DNA of 64,000 bases from CAZNKU01 sp045545235. GTDB taxonomy: Bacteria; Bacillota; Clostridia; Monoglobales; Firm-18. The stretch covers positions 54,949-118,948 of the forward strand of contig JAZQAN010000010.1 in the NCBI GenBank assembly GCA_045545235.1, written 5' to 3'. A program made the translations under genes and the position numbers. The notes below the pieces were generated by a model, which worked only from the letters and a program-made list of their open reading frames with translations, had not been told where the DNA came from and ran no database searches. The number at the start of each line of letters is the position of its first letter. The stretch's first letter is position 1. Positions 48,632-58,098 of this stretch are shown in pieces.

Positions 48632-51559
48632 TTATTTTATAGGAGCAACGTATGCAGGGTTAATCATTGAATAATTAGTCATTATCGGCAAACGTGCTTC
48701 AATGCTATTGAAAGCGAATACTTTATACTTTCTTACTGTTGTAAGGTCAAGTTCGCCAAAATCTGCTGTGAATGTCTTTGTTTTAACACCGTCTGCTTCG
48801 CTTGCAGAGTTGATAGTAATTATGTCACTTACATCCATAGCAAGCATTTTTCCCTTAGCATCATATGCAGCAACTACCATAACAAAAGGAATAGTATCTG
48901 TACCACCGAATTCTCTGTAGTTAAGAGTAGCTACCTTTGCAGCTTCATCATAATCAAGTGTATAAAGCTCTGTACCCATTGCCTGCAAAGAATAAACTCT
49001 TGGGAACTTACCTGCTTCGTTAACAGATGTAAAGCCTATTAATGTCTGTGTTGCAGCATCTGTTCTGCCTTCCTCAATAAGCATATTTATAATGTCATTT
49101 GCCTTTGTTGCAACGCCTTCGTAAACATTTTGATCTGAGAAGTTTCCAAGCTCCATAGTAGCAGTGCCGTCACCGTTATCTACCGCTGATATAATGGCAC
49201 TATTTTTGATTTCGTATTCATTCTTACCATCAAGGTCTGTATCGCCTTTATTAACAATGTGCTGATCTGTTGCAGATGATTCAATCCATCTCTTTATAAG
49301 TATACCCGTTTCTTTCTTTGTCTTTTCATATGTGTCAGGACCGTCAACCTCGTCATACTTAGCGTTAACAAGGTCTATATTAACAACTCTTTCGTAAACA
49401 GGGTTATAGCCTGCCACAGCCATAGCAGCAATCAATTTTGAATAATCTGCGTCATCTGCATTGTCATAAGCAATAAGGTTATTTGCATTATCAACGCTTA
49501 CTGTAACGCCTGAAACATTTGCAGAGTCAATTTCATTTTCTGTTGTAGCAGTAGTTGTTGGCACATAATCACCAATATACCATGCGTCATTCATAATACC
49601 TACTGATGAATATGAAGGTACATACAAACGTGCATATTCAAGGAATGAAATGTATTTTTTTGCTGTTTCGCCGTATGTTGCAACGGAGGACAATATTTCT
49701 CTTTGTTTTTCACCGTTTACATATACGTTTATTACAACCTTACCTGTTTCAGGAGTATTTGTAGAATCAGCCTGTATCGCTACTGTATTCCATGCATTAC
49801 CCACAAGGTCAACCTGATTTGTAGGAGTACCACTTGTTATCTTATTATTTGTTGTAAATATCATAGCCGGCAAACTTGTACGGTCAGGCTCATTATTTGT
49901 AGATTCATCACATCTGTATCCTGAAAGATTAAGCGAAATCCTATCACCGCTTGCGTAAGAATATTCAGGAGCATATATGTCAAACTGAAGTGTTACCATA
50001 TTTTTATCAAAATCATTATTTGCATAAGTTGCTCGTTCAACCATACCGGGCATTTTAATGTTATAATAACCTTCCTGATTATAATAAATCACACCACCGC
50101 TGTAGTAGAAGGAACCACGAGGTTCGTTTGTGATTCTTAAGAAACCGTTTCTCAAACCGCCGAATGCAGGTTCACTTTCAGGAATTGTGTTTACTTCATA
50201 ATCTTCCCACAACATACGTGTGTTAATTGTGTTGTGTTTAGAAGCACCAACTGTAAACGGATCATTTTTATGCTTTACAAAAGGAGCAGGGTCTGCAATT
50301 TTGTTAGGTACAATGTATATGCCGTTAACCATAAAGTAATAATCATCCATTGTACCTGTTGCATCAGCAACTGCAACTTCCGCACCTGTTGTTCTGTCTA
50401 TTAGCTTAACGTTTGTTTCTTCACCTGTAAAAATTCTTGCAGGGTTGTTATAATACTTTTCGTAAAGTTCAACACTTCTGTCGTTACCGTTAACCGCTAC
50501 TAAAACCGCAGCTTCAAGAGCTGTATCAACCCAAGGCTTAACACCTGTAATATTATCCGACTTCTTTGTCAGTTTAAGGTCTCCGCCCGCATCGGGAACT
50601 GTAATGTTCATAAATGTCGCGTCATCTGCATTTTCTCTTGTCACTAATTCATGGCTTAGATTACCATCATGTGACACGTACCAGTCACTACCTTTAAAGG
50701 AATATTCAGCTTTAGTTGTAGGTGTGAAAAGAACAAATGGCGTTAGATAGAATTTTGTTGCCTTATATGCATTAGGCTTATTTTCAGCATAAGAAGTTTT
50801 CGTAAGCACAGTAACACCATCTACTACAACACTGTAATATATATATTCTGTTGAAGCAGTATTTGTTGTATCACCAATAACAGTAGCATCCTTACTGTCT
50901 GACCATACGTACATATCTACTTTGTGCGGTATTCCGTTTTCGCTATACAATTTACTTGCACTTAAGTCAACTGAATTTAAAGTAGAGCTTGGATTTGAAA
51001 ACTGAACCGAAAATGGTGTGGCGTTTTTATCCTTGCTGTAAGCGTAAAATGTATATTTTACCATACCGCCGTATGTTGTAACACCCTCTACGGTATTACC
51101 GCCTACTGCAGCATTGAATTCTGCAGGAGTTAACGAAGAAAGTTCAGCTGTAGCACCCGGTGTTTTACCTGTAGAGTCTTCCATATCTGTACGGAAACGC
51201 ACATAGTTGGCAGATACAAGTACATTTGTTGTATCTGTTGAACCTTCTTTATAATCTATGGCATTAAAATCAATATGCCAATATGTCTTACCAAGGTTTG
51301 GAACTTGTTCGATTTTACCAAGGTCGTACTCTGCAAGGCCATTGGCATGCTGTACACTTGGCTTAACAATGTACTTACCTGTAGCAATATTCTGTTTAAA
51401 TTTACCATTTTTGCTCATAGTAAGTGTCCATGTGCGCTCACCGGTTGCTTCGTCAACCGTGCAAGCATATTCTGATGCACTTACATCCATTACCATCACA
51501 CTCATTAGTGTTGTAACAATAAATGTCAACACTAAAATCATTGATAAAAATTTTTTCAT
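48632..51559 (-). CDS. Large secreted protein of unknown function
   Basis: About 975 residues. A signal peptide (MKKFLSMILVLTFIVTTLMS, cleavage probably after VSA) is followed by beta-rich sequence without a family I can name. The middle (VTLQFDIYAPEYSYASGDRI ... GNAWNTVAIQAD ... VVINVYVNGEKQRE) reads like a concanavalin/LamG-type jelly-roll. The last 110 residues (FVMVVAAYDAKGKMLAMD ... VRKYKVFAFNSIEARLPI) resemble a C-terminal module common in clostridial carbohydrate-active exoproteins. There are no LPXTG, S-layer or dockerin signals. The ATG follows GGGGGG. A TATAAT at 51601-51606 is the likely -10 box. Adjacent polysaccharide genes suggest carbohydrate binding, which is inference. Confidence 0.7.
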   Translation of the reverse strand: MKKFLSMILVLTFIVTTLMSVMVMDVSASEYACTVDEATGERTWTLTMSKNGKFKQNIATGKYIVKPSVQHANGLAEYDLGKIEQVPNLGKTYWHIDFNAIDYKEGSTDTTNVLVSANYVRFRTDMEDSTGKTPGATAELSSLTPAEFNAAVGGNTVEGVTTYGGMVKYTFYAYSKDKNATPFSVQFSNPSSTLNSVDLSASKLYSENGIPHKVDMYVWSDSKDATVIGDTTNTASTEYIYYSVVVDGVTVLTKTSYAENKPNAYKATKFYLTPFVLFTPTTKAEYSFKGSDWYVSHDGNLSHELVTRENADDATFMNITVPDAGGDLKLTKKSDNITGVKPWVDTALEAAVLVAVNGNDRSVELYEKYYNNPARIFTGEETNVKLIDRTTGAEVAVADATGTMDDYYFMVNGIYIVPNKIADPAPFVKHKNDPFTVGASKHNTINTRMLWEDYEVNTIPESEPAFGGLRNGFLRITNEPRGSFYYSGGVIYYNQEGYYNIKMPGMVERATYANNDFDKNMVTLQFDIYAPEYSYASGDRISLNLSGYRCDESTNNEPDRTSLPAMIFTTNNKITSGTPTNQVDLVGNAWNTVAIQADSTNTPETGKVVINVYVNGEKQREILSSVATYGETAKKYISFLEYARLYVPSYSSVGIMNDAWYIGDYVPTTTATTENEIDSANVSGVTVSVDNANNLIAYDNADDADYSKLIAAMAVAGYNPVYERVVNIDLVNAKYDEVDGPDTYEKTKKETGILIKRWIESSATDQHIVNKGDTDLDGKNEYEIKNSAIISAVDNGDGTATMELGNFSDQNVYEGVATKANDIINMLIEEGRTDAATQTLIGFTSVNEAGKFPRVYSLQAMGTELYTLDYDEAAKVATLNYREFGGTDTIPFVMVVAAYDAKGKMLAMDVSDIITINSASEADGVKTKTFTADFGELDLTTVRKYKVFAFNSIEARLPIMTNYSMINPAYVAPIK

Positions 51560-51682
51560 TATATTACCCCCCATTTTTGGATATAATTATTAATGCTAAC
51601 ATTATACCACCAAAATACGGAAAATAAAATGCACATTATTGGCAAAAATATCATATTTTATATGTCAAATTTGCACAAAAAA

Positions 51683-51707
51683 AACGGATGATTACTTATC
51701 ATCCGTT
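51683..51707 (-). terminator. Terminator of rnmV
   Basis: Perfect 10-bp stem AACGGATGAT/ATCATCCGTT with a 5-base loop followed by seven T on the minus strand; it overlaps the stop codon. Confidence 0.88.
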
Positions 51708-52276
51708 AACATTTTTACAAAATCTTCCTTTTTATATAAATTATTCAAAACAGAAATAAGCTGATTGGAAGATATTTTAACAGGCAAGCCAAGTTTTTTG
51801 CAAAGTTTTGCTCGTTTTTGCCCACTATCAGCACCACCTGTTAAGCCAAGTTCAAAAAAATCTGTTTTGGTTATTTTTTCACTGTTATCTTCAATCTGAC
51901 GGGTCTGTGACATTACGGCGTTTATAATTATTTCGTCATCTATGCCTTCTACACCTAAAAAACCTTCTTTTGATGGTGCTTCCTTTCTCTTTTCCTTTCC
52001 CCCTATTTCGGGAATATAGGCATTCTTAACAGGTATATCACCAAGGCAGCTTCTTATGTGGTTTCGTATGCGAAAGCCTGCACTGTCACTATCTGTCAAA
52101 ATAATAACACCACAATTTTCAGCAACTTGTTTTAACATATTGAGTTTACTTTTATTTTTGTATATATCAAAGCCGTTTGTGGCTATTATAAGGGTATCAA
52201 AAAGTTGTGAAATCTTTATTTTGTCATATTTACCCTCGACAACTATGGCTTCTTTAATTTTTATTTTTTCTTTCAT
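51692..52276 (-). CDS. rnmV: Ribonuclease M5-like TOPRIM protein
   Basis: About 194 residues with the TOPRIM motifs of RNase M5: Glu in AIVVEGKYDKIKI, the DxD motif in VIILTDSDSAGFRIRNHI, and a conserved basic/Gly region PEIGGKEKRKEAPSKEG followed by GVEGIDDE. RNase M5 trims 5S rRNA precursors in Firmicutes. The usual neighbour is ksgA; here it follows polC, from which it is separated by the four-helix-bundle cassette. The ATG at 52276 has an AGAGG site; a TTG directly before it is a weaker start. Confidence 0.87.
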   Translation of the reverse strand: MKEKIKIKEAIVVEGKYDKIKISQLFDTLIIATNGFDIYKNKSKLNMLKQVAENCGVIILTDSDSAGFRIRNHIRSCLGDIPVKNAYIPEIGGKEKRKEAPSKEGFLGVEGIDDEIIINAVMSQTRQIEDNSEKITKTDFFELGLTGGADSGQKRAKLCKKLGLPVKISSNQLISVLNNLYKKEDFVKMLTDDK

Positions 52277-52300
52277 CAAAACAACCTCTTATTAATGAAG

Positions 52301-52348
52301 AATTAAGAATGCAGAGTGCAGAATTATGGTTGAAATGCTCCGCATTTC
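52301..52348. repeat. Left inverted repeat of the four-helix-bundle cassette
   Basis: Contains AATTAAGAATGCAGAG (52301-52316), TGCAGAATTA (52317-52326) and the hairpin GAAATGC-TCC-GCATTTC (52332-52348), ending next to the stop codon of the cassette gene. Confidence 0.8.
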
Positions 52349-52350
52349 TA

Positions 52351-52698
52351 TTAATTTGACTTTGATGTGTTGCATATTGCCACTAAAATACTTATTATTT
52401 CATCCAAATCATTATCCATACTTTCAAATTGCTTTACATCTATATATTCAGTTCTATAAAGTAATTTTAACCAATATGCCGTTTCATTAGCCTCTTTCAA
52501 GGCAATGCTTATTTTAGAAACAAAATCCTCCTTACTTTGCGCCCGTTCAGCTTCGGCTACATTTGCACCGATACTCGTTCCCGAACGTAATAATTGTTTT
52601 GCTAATATGAATTCCTTTTTATCGTTAGTAAGATATTTATAAAGATTTACTATTCTTACTGCAAACGCTAAACTTTTTTCTTCAATTATATTATTCAT
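52351..52698 (-). CDS. Four-helix-bundle protein (23S rRNA intervening-sequence protein family)
   Basis: About 115 residues with the family signature (TIGR02436-type): ILAKQLLRSGTSIGANVAEA, AQSKEDFVSKISIALKEAN and ETAYWLKLLYRTEYID, all helical. Members are encoded in intervening sequences of 23S rRNA genes or as solitary genes, and relatives (Avd) bind nucleic acid in diversity-generating retroelements. No molecular function is established for the solitary forms. The ATG at 52698 follows GAGGAG; the frame to 52728 includes the repeat and is not used. The gene fills a cassette bounded by inverted repeats with hairpins and sits in an otherwise conserved gene neighbourhood. Confidence 0.88.
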   Translation of the reverse strand: MNNIIEEKSLAFAVRIVNLYKYLTNDKKEFILAKQLLRSGTSIGANVAEAERAQSKEDFVSKISIALKEANETAYWLKLLYRTEYIDVKQFESMDNDLDEIISILVAICNTSKSN

Positions 52699-52719
52699 TT
52701 CAAAACTCCTCAAAAAAAT

Positions 52720-52774
52720 GAAATGCAAAGCATTTCTACATTAATTCTGCATTCTTCCCTCTGCATTCTTAATT
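52720..52774. repeat. Right inverted repeat of the four-helix-bundle cassette
   Basis: Contains the hairpin GAAATGC-AAA-GCATTTC (52720-52736), TAATTCTGCA (52742-52751) and CTCTGCATTCTTAATT (52759-52774), the complement of the left end, with 7 extra bases between the last two blocks. Confidence 0.8.
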
Positions 52775-52775
52775 A

Positions 52776-52810
52776 ATTTCACTGTTTGACTAAAGGTCAA
52801 ACAGTGAAAT
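52776..52810 (-). terminator. Stem-loop at the end of polC, apparently missing its T tail
   Basis: Perfect 15-bp stem ATTTCACTGTTTGAC/GTCAAACAGTGAAAT with a 5-base loop that includes part of the stop codon. On the minus strand it is followed by TAATTAAG, the end of the inverted repeat, instead of a T run. Confidence 0.65.
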
Positions 52811-55800
52811 CTGACTACTTTCAGGAAGTCCCTCAAGGATGCCCATATCTTTCATTTTATCAATAATGGTTTTTGATACTTTACCTCTTGAGCGGAGATC
52901 ATCAATAGAACAAAAAGCTTCTTCCTCTCTTGCGGAAACAAGTGCTTTTGCAGCATTTTCACCAAGACCCGGAATTGAATTAAGAGGTGGCAACAGGTTA
53001 TCTCCAATTACACGGAATTTTGTAGAGTCGGACTCATACAAATCAATGGGCAGGAATTTTATTCCTCTTGCAAACATTTCACAAACAAGCTCAAGTATTG
53101 TAAGAATACCCTTTTGCTTTACATTTGCGTCGTTACCCATATCCTCTATCATCTTTCGGTGCTGTTTTGCAAGCCCTTCCGTTGCCATAATTTCTATGTC
53201 AAAATCATCTGCACGTACACTGAAGAAGGTTGCGTAATATTCCTTTGGTTTATTAACCTTAAACCACGCAATTCTAAATGCCATCGTTACATATGCTACG
53301 GCGTGTGCTTTAGGGAACATATATTTAATTTTTTTACATGAATCTATATACCATTCAGGAACATTCTGTTCACGCATTGCGGCTTCAAAGTCAGGAGTTA
53401 ATCCCTTGCCCTTACGAACACTTTCCATTATTTTAAAGGAAAGTGATTTTTCTACACCGCAGTATATAAGGTACACCATAATATCGTCACGGGTACAGAT
53501 TGCCTGTGAAAGTATTGTTGTCCCCTCCTGAATAAGAGTCTGTGCGTTATTAAGCCAAACGTCTGTACCGTGAGAAAGTCCTGAAATACGAACCAATTCA
53601 GTAAATGTGGTTGGCATAGTATCAACAAGCATCTGCCTTACAAACTTTGTACCAAATTCAGGTACACCGAATGTACCGACAGTTGAGCCGATATCTTCAG
53701 GTGTTACACCAAGTGCATCGGTACCTGTAAAAAGACTCATTGTAGCCTTATCATCAAGAGGTATTTTCTTGGCATCTATGCCCGTCAAATCCTCAAGCAT
53801 TCTTATTGCAGTCGGGTCGTCGTGGCCCAGAATATCAAGCTTCAAAAGATTCTGATCTATTGAATGATAATCAAAATGCAAGGTTACAATATCTGTTGTC
53901 ATATCATCAGCAGGGTGCTGAATTGGCGAAAATTCGTGAACATCATTTTTCTTCGGCACAACTATAATACCACCGGGATGCTGCCCCGTTGTACGTTTTA
54001 CACCTGTACACCCTGCTACAAGGCGGTCTATCTGTGCATTTGTAGGTATTATGCCCTTTTCGTCATAGTATTTTTTAACAAATCCGTATGCAGTCTTTTC
54101 CGCCACTGTACCTATTGTACCTGCACGGAACACATGCCCTTCACCAAACAGTTCTTCTACGTATTTATGGGCAACAGGCTGGTATTCACCTGAAAAGTTA
54201 AGGTCTATATCAGGTTCTTTATCGCCTTTAAAGCCCAAAAATGTCTGGAATGGTATATCGTGACCGTCTTTTATCATCGGTTCTCCACATTCGGGACAAT
54301 TTTTATCAGGCAAGTCGAAACCACAGCCCACAGAACCATCTGCAAAAAATTCATTATGTTTACACTTGGGGCAAACATAGTGAGGCGGCAGGGAGTTAAC
54401 CTCTGTAATACCACTCATAAACGCAACAAGTGACGAACCAACAGACCCTCGGCTACCTACAAGGTAACCGTCATCATTGGACTTTTTAACAAGCTTCTGG
54501 GCAATAATATAAAGTACGGAATATCCGTTACTGATAATTGAGTCAAGCTCTATATCAACACGTTCCTTTACTATATCGGGCAAGTCATCACCATAAATAC
54601 TCTTCGCCTTATCATATGTAAGCTTACGAAGTTCATCATCCGACCCCGGAATTTCAGGAGGTGCTTTTTCATCAGGAACGGGTTTTAAATTATCTATACT
54701 GTCTGCAATTTTATTTGTATTGGTTACAACAACCTCATATGCAAGCTCGTCACCAAGATATGCAAATTCATCGAGCATTTCCTGTGTTGTACGGAAATAC
54801 AAGGGTGCCTGATTATCTGCATCGGAAAAGCCCTGTCCTGCCTGCAATATAGCACGGTATATAGAATCGTGCTCATTCATAAAATGAACATCACAGGTTG
54901 CAACCGTAAGCTTGCCGCTTTCCTTACCAAGGTCGACTATTGTTTTGTTTATATGCTTTAATGTCGCTTCATCCTCAACTATGTTTTCGCGAAGCATAAA
55001 TGCATTGTTACCAAGAGGCTGAATTTCAAGATAATCATAGAATTCCACTATTTTATTAACCTCATCACGGTCAAAGTTATATGGATTTTTAAGAATTTCC
55101 TGATACAGTTCTCCCGCTTCGCAGGCAGAACCTATAATAAGTCCCTTACGGTATTTTTGTATTAGGCTTTTTGGCACTCGGGGGCGTCTGTAAAAATAAT
55201 CAAGATGTGATGCCGAAACTATTTTATAAAGATTTTGCATACCCTCCTGAGTTTGTACCAATATAATAGCGTGATGTGTTTTTAATGATTTTATATCCGT
55301 TGCACCTTCAAGAGCATTGTTTATATCACAAATTTTATTAACTTCTTTTTCCTTTAATATATCAACAAGCTTTAAAAACACGTGTGCTGTTGCCATTGCA
55401 TCGTCACAGGCTCTGTGATGATTTTCAAGCTTTACGTTAAAGTGTTTTGTAAGCGTATCAAGCTTATAATTCTTAATTCCGTTTACCAAAGACCTTGAAA
55501 GACCGAGAGTATCTATATAGCAGAATTTAAATTCCATACCGTTTTCTTTAGCGGCATTTTTTATAAATGATGTATCAAACCCTGCATTGTGTGCAACAAG
55601 TGTTGCATCACCTATAAAATCATAAAACTGCGGCAATACAACGGATATTGGTGACGCTTCCTCCACCATCGCATCTGTTATGCCTGTAAGCTCTACAATT
55701 TTTTGAGGTATAGGCTTCATTGGATTTACAAAGGTATTAAATGAATCCACAATCTGTCCGTCTTTTATTTTTACTGCACCAATTTCAGTAATTGCCTCTG

Positions 55801-57013
55801 TTACAGGTGAAAGACCTGTTGTTTCAATATCAAATACTACAAATTCGCTGTCAAGGCTCTTATCGGTGGGGTTTACAACTGCATCGGCATTATCATTTAC
55901 AAGATAACATTCCACACCGTAAAGAATCTTTATATCTTTACCCCAGTTTGAAGCGTGATACGCTTCCGGAAACGCCTGCACATCACCGTGGTCAGTTATT
56001 GCAACTGCCTTATGCCCCCACTTTATTGCCTGTTCTACCAACACCTCAGCATCGGTCATGGCATCCATAGTAGACATTTTTGTGTGCATATGCAGTTCTA
56101 CTCGTTTTTCTTCTGCATCGTCTGTACGTTTTTCCCAGTCTATAACATTAACATCATTAACGCTTATAAGCAATTCCCTTGCATATTTATCGAACTGCGC
56201 AAGACCGCGTACTCTTAAGGCTGTTCCCTTTTTCAGCCTGCTTTCCAACACAGAAAATGCTGCGTTATCATCAGTAAATATCTTGCAGTTTATAGCATTT
56301 TTGTCATCTGTTATACTGAAGGTTACAATGTGTGCACCATTTCTTGTTTCCTTAATATCAGGCGCCTTTTTAAAAAGATAACCATCTATTATAACTCTGC
56401 CTGAAAGCTCGGTTATATCAGCAATTTCTATATCAGGCGTACCCTTAATTTCACGTCCGTAAATTACAGGGGTTTTCTTTTTGCTCTCTTCAAGTGCCTG
56501 ACGTGCTTTTTCTATATTTTCAAGAATTTCCTGTTTTTCAAGCTCGAATTTTTCTTCTATTTCTTCCTCGGTTTTACTTTGAATAAATTTTATTTCTATA
56601 TCAAGGTCAAACATCTTTTTAACATTTTCAACAAGTAATGTTTTTGCTTCTTCATCAATTATGCCGCCTCCAAGGCAGTCTACTGAAAGCACGTTGCCAT
56701 CAAGCTTTAGGTCCGCATTATTAAGTACGGGAACAAGCTGTGGGTATTCTTTAACATACCCTGCAACTGTTTTTATGGAATTGGCATTAAAAATCTCTTT
56801 ATCGTATACAAATTCCAAAGATAAATCCCTAAGCCTGTATGCGTCCATTATCTGGTCTGAAAGATTATGGCAGGACTCCGCACGAACCATACGCACACAC
56901 TTTGCCACAACCTCCATGGAACGTTCTTCAGGATAAACAAAAACATTCACCGCCTGTGAATGTTTAAGTATTTCATTGTCTACCAGTTTGAATATTTCAG
57001 ATAAATATTTCAT
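52790..57013 (-). CDS. polC: DNA polymerase III alpha subunit, PolC type
   Basis: A 1407-residue Gram-positive replicase. Domain order: N-terminal domain and OB fold (IIDGYLFKKAPDIKETRNG), PHP domain (RVELHMHTKMSTMDAMTDAE, AVAITDHGDVQAFPEA) split by the inserted DEDD 3'-5' exonuclease (FVVFDIETTGLSPVTEAITE ... HHRACDDAMATAHVF), zinc finger (CPKCKHNEFF ... CPECGEP), polymerase core with DKEPDIDLNFSGEYQ and DYHSIDQNLLKLDILGHDDP, and a helix-hairpin-helix (LNSIPGLGENAAKAL). The C-terminus SQISLFDL carries a beta-clamp-binding motif. Length is normal for PolC. Its ATG overlaps the ispG stop by one base. Essential leading-strand synthesis. Confidence 0.96.
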   Translation of the reverse strand: MKYLSEIFKLVDNEILKHSQAVNVFVYPEERSMEVVAKCVRMVRAESCHNLSDQIMDAYRLRDLSLEFVYDKEIFNANSIKTVAGYVKEYPQLVPVLNNADLKLDGNVLSVDCLGGGIIDEEAKTLLVENVKKMFDLDIEIKFIQSKTEEEIEEKFELEKQEILENIEKARQALEESKKKTPVIYGREIKGTPDIEIADITELSGRVIIDGYLFKKAPDIKETRNGAHIVTFSITDDKNAINCKIFTDDNAAFSVLESRLKKGTALRVRGLAQFDKYARELLISVNDVNVIDWEKRTDDAEEKRVELHMHTKMSTMDAMTDAEVLVEQAIKWGHKAVAITDHGDVQAFPEAYHASNWGKDIKILYGVECYLVNDNADAVVNPTDKSLDSEFVVFDIETTGLSPVTEAITEIGAVKIKDGQIVDSFNTFVNPMKPIPQKIVELTGITDAMVEEASPISVVLPQFYDFIGDATLVAHNAGFDTSFIKNAAKENGMEFKFCYIDTLGLSRSLVNGIKNYKLDTLTKHFNVKLENHHRACDDAMATAHVFLKLVDILKEKEVNKICDINNALEGATDIKSLKTHHAIILVQTQEGMQNLYKIVSASHLDYFYRRPRVPKSLIQKYRKGLIIGSACEAGELYQEILKNPYNFDRDEVNKIVEFYDYLEIQPLGNNAFMLRENIVEDEATLKHINKTIVDLGKESGKLTVATCDVHFMNEHDSIYRAILQAGQGFSDADNQAPLYFRTTQEMLDEFAYLGDELAYEVVVTNTNKIADSIDNLKPVPDEKAPPEIPGSDDELRKLTYDKAKSIYGDDLPDIVKERVDIELDSIISNGYSVLYIIAQKLVKKSNDDGYLVGSRGSVGSSLVAFMSGITEVNSLPPHYVCPKCKHNEFFADGSVGCGFDLPDKNCPECGEPMIKDGHDIPFQTFLGFKGDKEPDIDLNFSGEYQPVAHKYVEELFGEGHVFRAGTIGTVAEKTAYGFVKKYYDEKGIIPTNAQIDRLVAGCTGVKRTTGQHPGGIIVVPKKNDVHEFSPIQHPADDMTTDIVTLHFDYHSIDQNLLKLDILGHDDPTAIRMLEDLTGIDAKKIPLDDKATMSLFTGTDALGVTPEDIGSTVGTFGVPEFGTKFVRQMLVDTMPTTFTELVRISGLSHGTDVWLNNAQTLIQEGTTILSQAICTRDDIMVYLIYCGVEKSLSFKIMESVRKGKGLTPDFEAAMREQNVPEWYIDSCKKIKYMFPKAHAVAYVTMAFRIAWFKVNKPKEYYATFFSVRADDFDIEIMATEGLAKQHRKMIEDMGNDANVKQKGILTILELVCEMFARGIKFLPIDLYESDSTKFRVIGDNLLPPLNSIPGLGENAAKALVSAREEEAFCSIDDLRSRGKVSKTIIDKMKDMGILEGLPESSQISLFDL

Positions 57014-58062
57014 TACATTTCCTCAATCTCTTCTATTAAAGTTTCAAGTATTTTATCTTCAGGTATCTTTCGTATAATTTCACCCTTTTTAAACAAAAGT
57101 GCGAAGCCATCGCCACCTGCAACACCTATATCGGCATCCTTTGCCTCACCGGGACCATTAACTGCACAACCCATAACAGCAACCTTTATAGGCTTATCTA
57201 TTTTATTGAGTGCCTTTTCCACTTTATTGGCAACTTCTACCTGATTTATTTTACATCTTCCGCAGGATGGGCATGAAACAAACTCTATTCCGCCTTCTTT
57301 GAGCCCTACAGATTTTAATATGTACTTTGCGGCAGTAATCTCTTCAACAGGAGGCGCTGTAAGTGATACTCGTATTGTATCACCTATACCATCCATAAGA
57401 AGAGTACCTATTCCAACAGATGACTTTATAAGTCCTGAATAGGCAGTCCCCGCTTCCGTAACACCTATATGCAAAGGATAATTACAGCTTTCACTCATAA
57501 GCCTGTATGCTTCAACCGTTTTCAAAACATCTGACGCTTTCAACGATAAAACAATATCGTCAAAATCAAATTTATTAAGAAGCCCTATATGCATGAAGGC
57601 ACTTTCAACCATTGCCTTTGGCGTTCTTCCGTATTTTTTCTCCATTTCCTTATCAATAGAACCCATATTAACACCTATGCGGATTGGGATTTTGTTTTCA
57701 CGACACGCTTTTGCAACTGCCTCTACTCTATCCATACCGCCAATATTACCGGGATTAATACGAATTTTTGCCGCACCGTTTTTCACACATTCAAGTGCAA
57801 GCTTATAGTCAAAATGGATATCTGCAACAACAGGAATATCCACACTGCTGCATATTTTATCAAAAGCCTTTGCCGCCTCAATATCAGGAACTGCAAGGCG
57901 TACAATTTCACAGCCTTCATCAACAAGTCCTTTTATCTGTTCCAGTGTAGCAGAAACATCAGCAGTTTTGGTATTGCACATACTCTGCACCACTACACCG
58001 CCACCGCCTATTTTAACGCCCTTGGCATATACGGGTTTTGTATTTTCTCTTAAAGTAAGCAT
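57013..58062 (-). CDS. ispG: 4-hydroxy-3-methylbut-2-enyl diphosphate synthase IspG (GcpE)
   Basis: A 349-residue TIM-barrel plus 4Fe-4S-domain enzyme, the penultimate step of the MEP isoprenoid pathway. The cluster ligands are in FVSCPSCGRCKI and MGCAVNGPGEAKDADIG. The N-terminus VYAKGVKIGGGGVVVQSMCN and substrate motif ADIHFDYKLAL are also typical. It begins at an ATG after AAGGAG and ends one base into polC. With dxr two genes upstream it gives two MEP enzymes in one cluster, a common clostridial arrangement. Confidence 0.95.
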   Translation of the reverse strand: MLTLRENTKPVYAKGVKIGGGGVVVQSMCNTKTADVSATLEQIKGLVDEGCEIVRLAVPDIEAAKAFDKICSSVDIPVVADIHFDYKLALECVKNGAAKIRINPGNIGGMDRVEAVAKACRENKIPIRIGVNMGSIDKEMEKKYGRTPKAMVESAFMHIGLLNKFDFDDIVLSLKASDVLKTVEAYRLMSESCNYPLHIGVTEAGTAYSGLIKSSVGIGTLLMDGIGDTIRVSLTAPPVEEITAAKYILKSVGLKEGGIEFVSCPSCGRCKINQVEVANKVEKALNKIDKPIKVAVMGCAVNGPGEAKDADIGVAGGDGFALLFKKGEIIRKIPEDKILETLIEEIEEM

Positions 58063-58098
58063 AAAACCAGGTCTCCTTTTTTCTGCATTGTTTTAAAT

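Larger units (their letters stand above)
52297..52780 (-). mobile_element. Hairpin-flanked cassette carrying a four-helix-bundle gene
   Basis: The gene at 52351-52698 lies between two inverted repeats that match over about 50 bases: AATTAAGAATGCAGAG, TGCAGAATTA and a GAAATGC-3-GCATTTC hairpin appear on the left in that order and as their complement on the right. No transposase is present, and target duplications are not clear. I interpret it as a small non-autonomous insertion unit between polC and rnmV. Confidence 0.6.

Noticed and set aside
48414..48674. 86-codon plus-strand frame between the YabE-like and secreted-protein genes
   Set aside because: It overlaps the terminator and 3' end of the opposite gene and has no ribosome binding site or family resemblance.
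54661..57000. Several plus-strand open frames opposite polC
   Set aside because: All lie inside the intact 1407-codon polC frame, lack ribosome binding sites and encode low-complexity shadows.
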